Source: CF-13 sp036782775 (GTDB lineage: Bacteria; Chloroflexota; Dormibacteria; CF-121). Taken from it: 11,845 bases of DNA. A program made the position numbers and the translations under genes. A model generated the notes under the pieces. The model worked only from the letters and a program-made list of their open reading frames with translations, was not told the origin of the DNA and did not search any database. Shown piece after piece: positions 1 to 5,488 of this stretch (position 1 is its first letter; each line of letters opens with the position of its first letter). Location of the stretch: the NCBI GenBank assembly GCA_036782775.1, contig DAIPYJ010000087.1, forward strand, positions 1-11,845, given 5' to 3'.

Positions 1-449
1 ACGGCTCCTGTGTCTGCGGCCAGCTTATGACAACCTGCGCATCATGCTCCTCGTTCGGTGGCATCGTCAGCTGCAGCGGCACGAGCAACCAGTCGGTGTG
101 TTGCCCGAAGGGCGCCAGCAGTTGCCAGGTGATCACATCCCAAGCACCCGGCGGCGCAACAACCACGAGCTGCAGCTGCCCGGGCAACGCCCCCACTGTC
201 TGCGTCGTTAACGGCTTCCCAACCTGCGTCAATACCAAGACCGATAACAACAACTGCGGCACCTGCGGCACCGTATGTCCGAGCGGGTCCTGCTGTCTGA
301 ACGGTTCGTGCTCCGGCACGGCCTGCCCGAGCGGCTGCGTCGACATCAACTCCGATCCGAACAACTGCGGCGGATGCGGGGTCGTGTGCCCGCCGGCTGA
401 CCCGAATACTGGCGTACAGGGGATTTGCGTGGGAGGAGGTTGCGCATGA
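1..449 (+). CDS. Cys-rich exported-type protein, 5'-partial
   Basis: The reading frame is open from base 3 to the TGA at 447-449, so the gene starts before the window; the ATG at 27 is internal. From that ATG there are 140 residues, of which 23 are Cys, with two more just upstream. The rest is Gly, Ser, Thr, Asn and Pro with very few charged or long hydrophobic residues. Two repeat-like units carry the pattern NNCGxCGxVCP (near residues 75-85 and 112-122), a motif seen in Cys-rich surface proteins of myxobacteria and Chloroflexota. This composition fits a disulfide-stabilised secreted or cell-surface protein; a signal peptide, if any, lies outside the window. The stop overlaps the start of the redoxin gene (ATGA), which implies coupled translation and suggests the redoxin acts on its disulfides. 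Function is not recognised. A cytoplasmic metal-binding role is possible but less likely from the composition. Confidence 0.75.
   Translation, partial: GSCVCGQLMTTCASCSSFGGIVSCSGTSNQSVCCPKGASSCQVITSQAPGGATTTSCSCPGNAPTVCVVNGFPTCVNTKTDNNNCGTCGTVCPSGSCCLNGSCSGTACPSGCVDINSDPNNCGGCGVVCPPADPNTGVQGICVGGGCA
432..438 (+). promoter_or_regulatory. Shine-Dalgarno that sets the redoxin start
   Basis: GGAGGAG sits inside the end of the Cys-rich gene, seven bases before the ATG at 446. It decides for ATG 446 over the in-frame TTG at 425 and lies within the upstream coding sequence, as expected for coupled translation. Confidence 0.75.
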
Positions 450-1618
450 CGATTGCGCTGGTCGCCGCCTTGATCGTGTCGTGGGCAGTGGTGGGATTCA
501 TCAGCTGGTTGCTGTACATGACGGTGCGGCAGCAGGGCCGGGTGCTGATTGCGCACGAAGAGATTGGTACTCGACTTGCCAACGCCGAGGCGTTGATCCA
601 GCGGCTTGGCGAGCGGATTACGGTACTGGCGCAGGCGCCCGCTCCGGCAGTCGTACCGCAGGCAGCCGCGGCCGCGCCTGCGGCGTCACCGGCTCTATCG
701 CTGGGAACTCCGGCACCGGAATTCCGGCTCCCCGATCTCAAGGGGCGGTTCCGCACGCTGGCTGACTACCGGGGAAAGCCGGCCGTGCTCGTCTTCTTCA
801 ACCCGGACTGCGGCTTCTGCAGCCAGCTCGCGCCGAGACTGGCTGAGCTGCCAGCGAGGGCGCCGCACCTGATCGTGATGAGCCGAGGGGACAAGCAGGT
901 CAACCGCCAGCTTGCCCGGACGCACGGTTGGAAGGGCGACGTGCTGCTGGAGCCGAGCTGGGAGGTGGCGAGCAGCTATCGAACCAACGCGACGCCGACC
1001 GGCTACCTCGTCGATGCCGATGGGCGCATCGCCAGCACGCTGGCGGTTGGCGTTGAGGGTGTGATGCAGCTAACGAAGATGCTCAACGGCAGCGCCAATG
1101 GCAACGGCCACGCCGACCTGACCGCCGAGGCGCTGGCAGAAAAGCAGGATGCGGCCGCCGAGAAGGCGAAGGCCGCCGGGCTGGCGATCACGGACAGCAA
1201 GCTGCAGCGGAATGGCCTGCCCAAGGGGACCGAGGCGCCGAACTTCACCCTGCCCGACCTCGACGGTCGGGAGCGGACGCTGGCCGACTTTCGAGGCAAG
1301 CAGACGCTGCTGGTCTTCTCCGATCCGGGCTGCGGGCCTTGCCAGACGCTCGCGCCATCGCTGGCGCAGCTCGATCAGGCCCATCGTGGCAACAACCTGA
1401 ACGTCCTGATGGTCAGCAAGGGTGACCTCGAGGCGAACCGCCAGAAAGCGAAGGAGCACGGCTTTCGATTTCCGGTCGTTTTGCAGCGCAACTGGGAAGT
1501 ATCGAAGGAATACGCGATGTTCGCGACCCCGGTCGGCTATCTCATCGACGAGCGCGGTGTCATCAGTAAAGACGTCGCGGTCGGGGGCGATGCGATCCTC
1601 CGGCTGGTCAGCGGGTAG
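446..1618 (+). CDS. Membrane-anchored protein with two tandem redoxin domains
   Basis: This 390-residue protein has an N-terminal membrane helix (about residues 2-24), a short coiled or Ala/Pro-rich linker, then two AhpC/TSA-Redoxin or TlpA/MauD-like thioredoxin folds. Domain 1 spans about residues 88-215 with active-site CGFC at 122-125. Domain 2 spans about 262-390 with CGPC at 296-299. Both share the pattern AP-x-F-x-LPDL-x-G, then LAD(Y/F)RGK, then the CxxC, and both keep the thioredoxin cis-proline region (ATPTGYL and ATPVGYL). They therefore arose by internal duplication. An Asn/Gly/Ala/Lys-rich linker joins them. One N-terminal helix places both domains outside the cytoplasm, where they could oxidise, isomerise or reduce disulfides. 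The gene overlaps the Cys-rich gene by ATGA, so that protein is the obvious candidate substrate. The family assignment is secure; the direction of the redox reaction is inferred. The 3' end overlaps the convergent DUF6941-like gene by 11 bp. Confidence 0.88.
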   Translation: MTIALVAALIVSWAVVGFISWLLYMTVRQQGRVLIAHEEIGTRLANAEALIQRLGERITVLAQAPAPAVVPQAAAAAPAASPALSLGTPAPEFRLPDLKGRFRTLADYRGKPAVLVFFNPDCGFCSQLAPRLAELPARAPHLIVMSRGDKQVNRQLARTHGWKGDVLLEPSWEVASSYRTNATPTGYLVDADGRIASTLAVGVEGVMQLTKMLNGSANGNGHADLTAEALAEKQDAAAEKAKAAGLAITDSKLQRNGLPKGTEAPNFTLPDLDGRERTLADFRGKQTLLVFSDPGCGPCQTLAPSLAQLDQAHRGNNLNVLMVSKGDLEANRQKAKEHGFRFPVVLQRNWEVSKEYAMFATPVGYLIDERGVISKDVAVGGDAILRLVSG

Positions 1619-2027
1619 CCGGGGCGGAGGCGCGCAGCCGAACACGTAGGTTCAGGCTTTTCAGATGGCTCCCATCCCCAAGAATCTCGACACTGTAACG
1701 GCCCTCCCTGGGCAACGGCAGGTTGGGCATGACGAAGGTGGCCAGCAGGGGAACGTCCCAGCCGAGCGGCAAGTCGTCCGGCACGTGCGCCTGGAAATGG
1801 CCGTGAAGCCTGAGCAGCTCGGCGCCATCCTCATCCAGGACTCGGACTTCGACGGCGTGCTCCCGATCGGCCTCGGTCCGGTGGAGGAGCACGCGGATGG
1901 CGAGCGCTCCGTGGAGGGCGGCCGGCAACTGGCCGGAAATCACGGTGTCGAAGCCGCCTCCAAGAACGTAGGCGAGACCGTCCTTGATCTGGACGGCCTC
2001 GGCCATCATGGCCCAGTCAAGCTGCAT
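1608..2027 (-). CDS. DUF6941-like conserved protein
   Basis: A 139-residue soluble protein starting MQLDWAMMAEAVQIKDG and continuing through YVLGGGFDTV, a pattern I associate with the DUF6941 family (LDFA-LLADAAQ...GKLYVLGGGWD). The middle carries a beta-rich HAVEVRVLDEDG segment and the end RYSVEILGDG, which suggests a beta-sandwich or C2-like fold. No catalytic residues or membrane segments are visible. The function of the family is unknown to me. The start codon is ATG at 2027; no Shine-Dalgarno is evident, but TATAAC lies ten bases upstream, which fits a leaderless mRNA. The gene is divergent from tatA (62 bp gap) and convergent with the redoxin gene (11 bp overlap of the 3' ends). Assignment to DUF6941 rests on remembered motif resemblance only. 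Confidence 0.75.
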   Translation of the reverse strand: MQLDWAMMAEAVQIKDGLAYVLGGGFDTVISGQLPAALHGALAIRVLLHRTEADREHAVEVRVLDEDGAELLRLHGHFQAHVPDDLPLGWDVPLLATFVMPNLPLPREGRYSVEILGDGSHLKSLNLRVRLRASAPATR

Positions 2028-2037
2028 CGTCGTGATA

Positions 2038-2043
2038 GTTATA
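2038..2043 (-). promoter_or_regulatory. Possible leaderless -10 box of the DUF6941-like gene
   Basis: On the minus strand TATAAC lies ten bases before the ATG at 2027, so transcription would begin within a few bases of the start codon. No convincing -35 hexamer is seen upstream. It is an A/T patch in an otherwise GC-rich 62 bp divergent gap. Confidence 0.35.
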
Positions 2044-2073
2044 GAGGACGGCGGATCACCGCGCCGCGGCGCT

Positions 2074-2080
2074 AAGGAGG
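2074..2080 (+). promoter_or_regulatory. Shine-Dalgarno of tatA
   Basis: AAGGAGG lies nine bases before the ATT at 2090. It is the strongest ribosome binding site in the gap and points to ATT as the initiation codon, because the next in-frame candidates (CTG 2099, GTG 2108) are 18 and 27 bases away. Confidence 0.65.
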
Positions 2081-2089
2081 GAAGGACAG

Positions 2090-2260
2090 ATTTTTCGACT
2101 GTGGATCGTGCCAGTCATCATTCTGGTCATCGTGCTGATCGTCTTTGGGCCTGGCAAGCTTGGGCAGCTAGGCGGCGCGCTCGGCCAATCGATGCGCGAA
2201 TTCCGCAAGGCCAAAGACGACGGGCCACCAACGGCCGAGCCGCCGAAAGGCACGAGCTAA
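2090..2260 (+). CDS. tatA: TatA/E-like twin-arginine translocase subunit, ATT start
   Basis: This 56-residue reading frame shows the full TatA plan. A short N-terminus (FRLW) is followed by one hydrophobic helix (about residues 6-18, IVPVIILVIVLIV), the hinge FGPGKL, an amphipathic helix (LGGALGQSMREFRKAK), and a polar Pro-rich tail. TatA oligomers form the pore element of the Tat system, which exports folded proteins across the cytoplasmic membrane. The initiation codon is ATT, supported by the spacing of AAGGAGG and by the family pattern, in which Phe-x-Leu follows Met. An ATG-to-ATT mutation or a base-call error is the alternative. In-frame codons continue beyond the TAA stop (AASAAGGDK, then TAG at 2288-2290) with a typical TatA-tail composition, so the TAA may be a recent nonsense change that only shortens a dispensable tail. 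No tatC or tatB is nearby. Confidence 0.72.
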   Translation: MFRLWIVPVIILVIVLIVFGPGKLGQLGGALGQSMREFRKAKDDGPPTAEPPKGTS

Positions 2261-2299
2261 GCGGCCTCGGCTGCCGGCGGCGACAAGTAGGCTCAGACC

Positions 2300-2441
2300 G
2301 TGATCCGCTCGGCGGTGCTCGCGGCGCTGGCTGGCGCCTTCGACAGGCTCTGGGACGTGCTCTGGCCGCTGGCGCTCGGCTTGCCCGCAGCCTCGGGTCG
2401 AAATCGGTGCGCAGCCTGCGCAACGCCACGCTGCAGGGGGG
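2300..2441 (+). pseudogene. Decayed 5' fragment of an ArsP_1/YraQ-type permease
   Basis: The segment beginning GTGATCC at 2300 aligns with the first about 190 bases of the intact permease at 3303. Both begin GTGATCC, share TTCGACA-GCT-TGGGACGTGC and GGCCGCTGGCG at the same distance from the GTG, and later share GCAGCCT, GTGCGCAGCCTGCGCAACGC and ACGCTGC. A stretch matching 3386-3431 of the intact copy (46 bases) is missing here, which shifts the frame; reading from the GTG ends after about 50 codons. Homology stops near 2441, at the join with the ABC-exporter remnant. The missing block is not a multiple of three and the rest of the gene is absent, so it cannot make a working permease. It is a truncated paralogue, not a second copy of the same gene. 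Confidence 0.75.
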
Positions 2442-2448
2442 CTGCCTC

Positions 2449-2607
2449 ATCACCGAGGTCCTGATCCAGGAGGCGATGGCCCGCCTGCGTCATGAATCGC
2501 GGCCCGATCGTGGAGCAGGGCAGCCATGACGACTGCTCACCCGGCGCGGCTTCTACGCCCTGCTCTACAACAGCCAGTTCACCAAGGCGCACGCCGAAGC
2601 CAGCTAA
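2449..2607 (+). pseudogene. C-terminal remnant of an ABC exporter ATPase
   Basis: Three pieces of the C-terminal end of an MsbA-type ABC exporter can be read in shifting frames. They are TEVLIQEAMARLR (region after the D-loop), then VMNRGPIVEQGSHD, then LLTRRGFYALLYNSQF and a tail ending in TAA at 2605-2607. The first two pieces are separated by a deletion of the H-loop region (no ...HRLST... is present). The second and third are separated by a one-base loss at the GACGACTGC position, where family members read HDELL. Walker A, the signature and Walker B are absent. The remnant directly abuts the permease fragment, so at least one deletion joined two unrelated transporter genes before both decayed. 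I cannot tell what substrate the exporter carried. Confidence 0.72.
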
Positions 2608-2610
2608 CGG

Positions 2611-3240
2611 CTAGAGCTGCTCCTTCGAGATCAGGCTCAATCCGATCCAGGAAATGCCCACCAGCCCGAGCAACAGCGGCACAAGGCTGAGCACAGCGGG
2701 TAAGTTCGTAAGGGCTAATGGCAGCGCCAAGGCGCCGGCGGCGATCAACAGGTAGCCGCTCCAGGCCGGGTAGGTCGCGGCACGTGCAGTTGCCCAGTCC
2801 AGCAAGATCAATCCGATGAAGGTCGCCAGCGCTTCGATTTCGTAGAACCAGACGTAGAGCGGCGGACCGTCGCTGGTGCTCAACAGGTGACAGCCGAGCG
2901 TGCAGCTGGCTTTGTCGTAGACCCAGGGCAGCAGCACGGCCTGGACCGCCGGGACAAAGAAGCCGATCCCGAGGAAACCAACGAAGAGCAAGCAAAAGCC
3001 AAGCAGGCCGGTTGATCCGACCACGCCGGCCTGCCTGATGTAAATGGCCGGCAGGCCAAGCAGCAAGGCGGCGGCGCCGATCACGAGCGCGAGGTGGACC
3101 AGCGCCCAGAGCAGGCGGTTGGTGGTGCCGACCCCGCCGCCGCCCGGCGCGGCCAGGTTGCCGATCAAGAGCAAGATCGCGCCGAGAATGAGGCTGCCGC
3201 CAGCCATCCGCAGGGCGCGCTGGAGCGCAACGCCGTTCAT
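2611..3240 (-). CDS. Multi-pass integral membrane protein, function unknown
   Basis: A 209-residue, very hydrophobic protein with about six membrane helices (approximately residues 12-31, 43-66, 76-100, 128-148, 157-177 and 182-203). One loop between helices 3 and 4 holds a CTLGCHLLS segment, with two Cys and a His close together, which could bind a metal or form a disulfide; this is inference. The C-terminus is short and charged (SKEQL). I do not recognise the family. The start ATG at 3240 has an AGAGG immediately before it but no well-spaced Shine-Dalgarno. The gene is transcribed divergently from the permease with a 62 bp gap, so the two may share a control region. It ends three bases past the ABC-exporter remnant. 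Confidence 0.75.
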   Translation of the reverse strand: MNGVALQRALRMAGGSLILGAILLLIGNLAAPGGGGVGTTNRLLWALVHLALVIGAAALLLGLPAIYIRQAGVVGSTGLLGFCLLFVGFLGIGFFVPAVQAVLLPWVYDKASCTLGCHLLSTSDGPPLYVWFYEIEALATFIGLILLDWATARAATYPAWSGYLLIAAGALALPLALTNLPAVLSLVPLLLGLVGISWIGLSLISKEQL

Positions 3241-3289
3241 CCTCTTCGGACAGCCGACTAACGCAAAAGACGTGCCCGGAATGCTGGCG

Positions 3290-3295
3290 TAGGCT
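3290..3295 (+). promoter_or_regulatory. Possible leaderless -10 box of the permease
   Basis: TAGGCT lies seven bases before the GTG at 3303 and matches the TAnnnT form. No Shine-Dalgarno precedes the GTG, so the mRNA may begin at or next to the start codon. No clear -35 element is seen. Confidence 0.3.
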
Positions 3296-3302
3296 TTCTT
3301 GG

Positions 3303-4481
3303 GTGATCCTGCACGCGATCGGCCATGCCCTGGCGGAGGCCTTCGACATGCTGTGGGACGTGCTCTGGCCGCTGGCGTTCGGTTTCATCCTGTCGGCGAT
3401 CGTGCAGACGCTGGTGTCGCGGGACGCGATCGCTCGCAGCCTTGGATCGACCTCCGTGCGCAGCCTGCGCAACGCGACGCTGCTGGGGGCCGCATCGTCG
3501 TCCTGCTCCTATGCGGCGGTCGCGATCGGGCGGGCGCTGTTTCGAAAAGGCGCGAGCTTTCCTGCCGCCATCGTCTTTCAGTTCGCATCGACCAACCTCG
3601 TGTTCGAGCTTGGCCTGATCCTGCTGATTCTGCTGGGCTGGTCGTTTCTGGGCGCCGAGCTGGCCGGCGGCCTGCTGATGATCGTGATCCTGGCGCTGGT
3701 CTTTCGCTGGACGCTTACGCCGCGACTGGTAAACCAGGCGCGGCTGGAAGCAGAGCTGGGCCGAGCCGGGCGGATGGAAGGACATGGCGCGATGGACATG
3801 TCAGTCACCGAGGGGCCGTTCCTGCGGCGCTTGTTCTCAGCGCGCGGCGTGACCGCCGTCAGTCATTACTTCTGGATGGACCTCACGGCAATCTGGACCG
3901 ACCTCGGGCTGGGCTTCCTGATCGCGGGCGCGCTGGCGGCCTGGGTTCCGTCGAGCTTCTGGCAGAGCTTCTTTCTCAGGGGCCACCCCGTAATCGCGGA
4001 GATCTGGGGCCCGCTGATTGGGCCGGTGATCGCCATGCTCAGCTTCGTTTGCTCGGTGGGCAACGTGCCACTGGCGGCCGTGCTGTGGGCCGGCGGCATC
4101 AGCTTCGGCGGCGCGATCTCATTCATCTTCGCCGACCTCCTGATCCTGCCGATTCTCGACATCTATCGCCGGTATTACGGCTGGCGCATGGCCGCCTACC
4201 TGGCGATCGTCTCGTATGTCGCGATGGCGGCCGCGGGCTTACTGATCAGTCTGCTGTTCCAGGCGCTCCACGCGATCCCGGCACGCCGGGCGGCCGGCGC
4301 GATTTTTAGCGGCCCGCAGCTCGATTACACCTCGGTACTCAACCTCGTTGCGCTCGTCGTCATGGCGCTGCTGGGCTGGCGGTTTTTACGAACCGGCGGC
4401 CTGGCGATGCTGCGCATGATGGATGTGCCGGTCAGCGGCTCGGAGCCGATGTCGCACGACCACCAGCATCACCATCACTGA
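3303..4481 (+). CDS. ArsP_1/YraQ-type (SO_0444-like) permease with His-rich tail
   Basis: A 392-residue permease of the DUF318/ArsP_1 class (YraQ, SO_0444). It has two halves of about four helices, separated by a cytosolic loop (about residues 138-185) rich in charged residues, His and Met. Each half carries a Cys-Ser signature in a helix: SSSCSYAA around C68 and SFVCSVGNVPLA around C250, the paired motif typical of the family. Known relatives include efflux of methylated arsenicals and putative metal or thiol transport; the substrate here is not determined. The last residues are SHDHQ followed by four His, a likely metal-binding tail, which favours a transition-metal link. The start is GTG at 3303, matching the start of the decayed paralogue at 2300. 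The 3' end overlaps the convergent receiver gene by 50 bp. Confidence 0.82.
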   Translation: MILHAIGHALAEAFDMLWDVLWPLAFGFILSAIVQTLVSRDAIARSLGSTSVRSLRNATLLGAASSSCSYAAVAIGRALFRKGASFPAAIVFQFASTNLVFELGLILLILLGWSFLGAELAGGLLMIVILALVFRWTLTPRLVNQARLEAELGRAGRMEGHGAMDMSVTEGPFLRRLFSARGVTAVSHYFWMDLTAIWTDLGLGFLIAGALAAWVPSSFWQSFFLRGHPVIAEIWGPLIGPVIAMLSFVCSVGNVPLAAVLWAGGISFGGAISFIFADLLILPILDIYRRYYGWRMAAYLAIVSYVAMAAAGLLISLLFQALHAIPARRAAGAIFSGPQLDYTSVLNLVALVVMALLGWRFLRTGGLAMLRMMDVPVSGSEPMSHDHQHHHH

Positions 4482-4818
4482 GCTCGAGGGCGCGGGCGAG
4501 GGGCCGGTCGATCGCGGAATGCGTCGCCAGGCGCGCGCCCAGGCCTCGCAACCGGTCGCGCAGCGCCGTCTCCAGGTGTCCGGTGACGGCCAGCACGCGG
4601 GGCGCCGGCCGCGATGCGATCAAGCGTTCGACGAGGGCAAGCTGGTGCTCGGGCCGGAGCGTCGCCTGCACGAGCACGACCTCATCGCCCTGCCACGGGT
4701 GACCCGCCATATCCGCCGGCGACAACGATTCGATGGCCACCTGGAGCCGGCCCGCGGCAGCTCGCGCCCGCTGAGCAAACATCAGGTCGTCCTCGATCAA
4801 GAGCAGACGGCGCGCCAC
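4432..4818 (-). CDS. Degenerate response-regulator receiver-like protein
   Basis: A 128-residue protein that begins like a CheY-type receiver: RRLLLIEDDLMF has the acidic pair D10-D11 at the end of strand 1. The expected phospho-acceptor Asp at the end of strand 3 is replaced; the segment reads EVVLVQATL, with Gln51 where DVVLLDxxLP is normal. The strand-5 Lys-Pro is also missing (ARLATHSAID). Strand 4 with Thr (RVLAVTGHLE) is retained. It is therefore a stand-alone receiver that probably cannot be phosphorylated and may signal by protein binding. No output domain follows. The start is GTG at 4818, with TAATCT six bases upstream and no Shine-Dalgarno. Its last 16 codons are antisense to the C-terminal tail of the permease. 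Assignment to the receiver fold is from the N-terminus and length, so it is moderate. Confidence 0.65.
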   Translation of the reverse strand: MARRLLLIEDDLMFAQRARAAAGRLQVAIESLSPADMAGHPWQGDEVVLVQATLRPEHQLALVERLIASRPAPRVLAVTGHLETALRDRLRGLGARLATHSAIDRPLARALELSDGDAGGRATSAPSR

Positions 4819-4824
4819 TTCCGG

Positions 4825-4830
4825 AGATTA
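4825..4830 (-). promoter_or_regulatory. Possible leaderless -10 box of the receiver-like gene
   Basis: Minus-strand TAATCT ends six bases before the GTG at 4818, which would put the transcription start on the start codon itself. The -35 region (TTCATC with a 16-base spacer) is poor. Confidence 0.35.
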
Positions 4831-4883
4831 GCCGCTCGGTCACCCGGATGAACGTTTAGCTATCGCCAAAGGCCACTGACCGT

Positions 4884-4892
4884 TGCTATAAT
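4884..4892 (+). promoter_or_regulatory. Extended -10 promoter of the zinc-ribbon gene
   Basis: TGCTATAAT is a perfect extended -10 element (TGn followed by TATAAT). The -35 region is not recognisable, as is common with extended -10 promoters. A start near 4899 would give a leader of about 76 bases before the GTG at 4975. Confidence 0.65.
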
Positions 4893-4960
4893 CGCGCGCG
4901 GGAAAGTTGGGTCGAAGGCTGAGCGGCTCGGTCCGGCGAAGCGAGATCCAAAGACAAAGA

Positions 4961-4967
4961 AAAGGAG
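4961..4967 (+). promoter_or_regulatory. Shine-Dalgarno of the zinc-ribbon gene
   Basis: AAAGGAG lies seven bases before the GTG at 4975 and fixes that start. Confidence 0.7.
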
Positions 4968-4974
4968 ATTCGCC

Positions 4975-5265
4975 GTGACCTTGAGCGACAAGACTTTGAC
5001 GTGCCGTGACTGTGGTTTGAACTTCGTTTTCACCGTCGGTGAGCAGCAGTTCTATAGCGCCAAGGGGTTCCAGCACGAGCCTTCCCGATGCCCGGATTGT
5101 CGCTCCATCAACCGTAATGTCCGCGGGACCAGTCGCCCGCGCGAGCTGCACGAGGTCGTCTGCGCCGAATGTGGCAAGCCGGCACAGGTGCCCTTCACGC
5201 CGACCATGGGACGGCCGGTGTACTGCAGCGACTGCTTCGACAAGGTCCGCGCGACCAGGAGATAG
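4975..5265 (+). CDS. Small protein with two CxxC zinc-ribbon motifs
   Basis: A 96-residue protein with two four-Cys zinc sites. The first is C10-x2-C13 with C39-x2-C42, inside the motif LTCRDCGLNFVFTVGEQQF...SRCPDCR, which matches the 'probable zinc-ribbon' (zf-trcl) family. The second is C63-x2-C66 with C84-x2-C87 (VVCAECGKPAQVPFTPT...VYCSDCF), which matches the CxxC-x17-CxxC type domain. The linker and tail are basic (RNVRGTSRPREL, KVRATRR), which fits nucleic-acid or ribosome association, though the cellular role of the family is not known to me. The protein is soluble with no signal peptide. GTG is the start, set by AAAGGAG, and a perfect extended -10 element lies upstream, so the gene is likely well expressed from its own promoter. 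It is followed by a hairpin repeat rather than a co-transcribed gene. Confidence 0.85.
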   Translation: MTLSDKTLTCRDCGLNFVFTVGEQQFYSAKGFQHEPSRCPDCRSINRNVRGTSRPRELHEVVCAECGKPAQVPFTPTMGRPVYCSDCFDKVRATRR

Positions 5266-5345
5266 AGGCTCAGCCCCTCACCCCGGATGCCGGGAGAGGG
5301 AGAACCAGCTTGTAACGAGGCTCGTAACTTTCCCGCTTCAGCATT
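5266..5345 (+). repeat. Intergenic hairpin repeat, copy 1
   Basis: An imperfect GC-rich hairpin (CCCTCACCCCGG, loop AT, GCCGGGAGAGGG, about 5276-5301) follows the zinc-ribbon stop. After it come AGCTTGTAACGAGG and CGTAACTTTCC. The order of parts (CCCCTC...GGGAG hairpin, then a GC-T-TGTAAC segment, then a second TAAC) resembles the sequence after the YjbQ gene at 5938-5997. The hairpin may also terminate the upstream transcript, but no T-run follows. It looks like a dispersed intergenic repeat of the CCCCTCNCCCC...GGGAGAGGG type. Confidence 0.45.
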
Positions 5346-5488
5346 GAGGCACGGGGCGAAACGCGTCGCTGGCACACGTGTGCCACGCCCAAAGGAGCTG
5401 AGCTGGAATCGGCACAACGAACCGGGCATTCCGCGTCCTCGACGGTCCTGATCGGCAGCCCGACGCTCGCGTCAAGCGGGTTGGCGGT

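Noticed and set aside
425..445. TTG 425 as start of the redoxin gene
   Set aside because: ATG 446 has GGAGGAG at the right distance and the usual ATGA overlap; the TTG would put this site inside the coding sequence.
1..449. Cys-rich gene as a methylamine dehydrogenase light chain
   Set aside because: The Cys count and redoxin neighbour are suggestive, but the NNCGxCGxVCP repeats and lack of the conserved Trp pair argue against MauA.
2579..3472. 297-codon minus-strand frame across the membrane protein
   Set aside because: It shadows the hydrophobic 209-residue frame at 2611-3240 and the permease start; its Arg-rich sequence shows no domain.
3299..4309. 336-codon + strand frame overlapping the permease
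   Set aside because: It is a shifted-frame shadow of the permease, with Arg/Gly/Pro-rich composition and no domain; the GTG 3303 frame has the conserved helices and Cys-Ser motifs.
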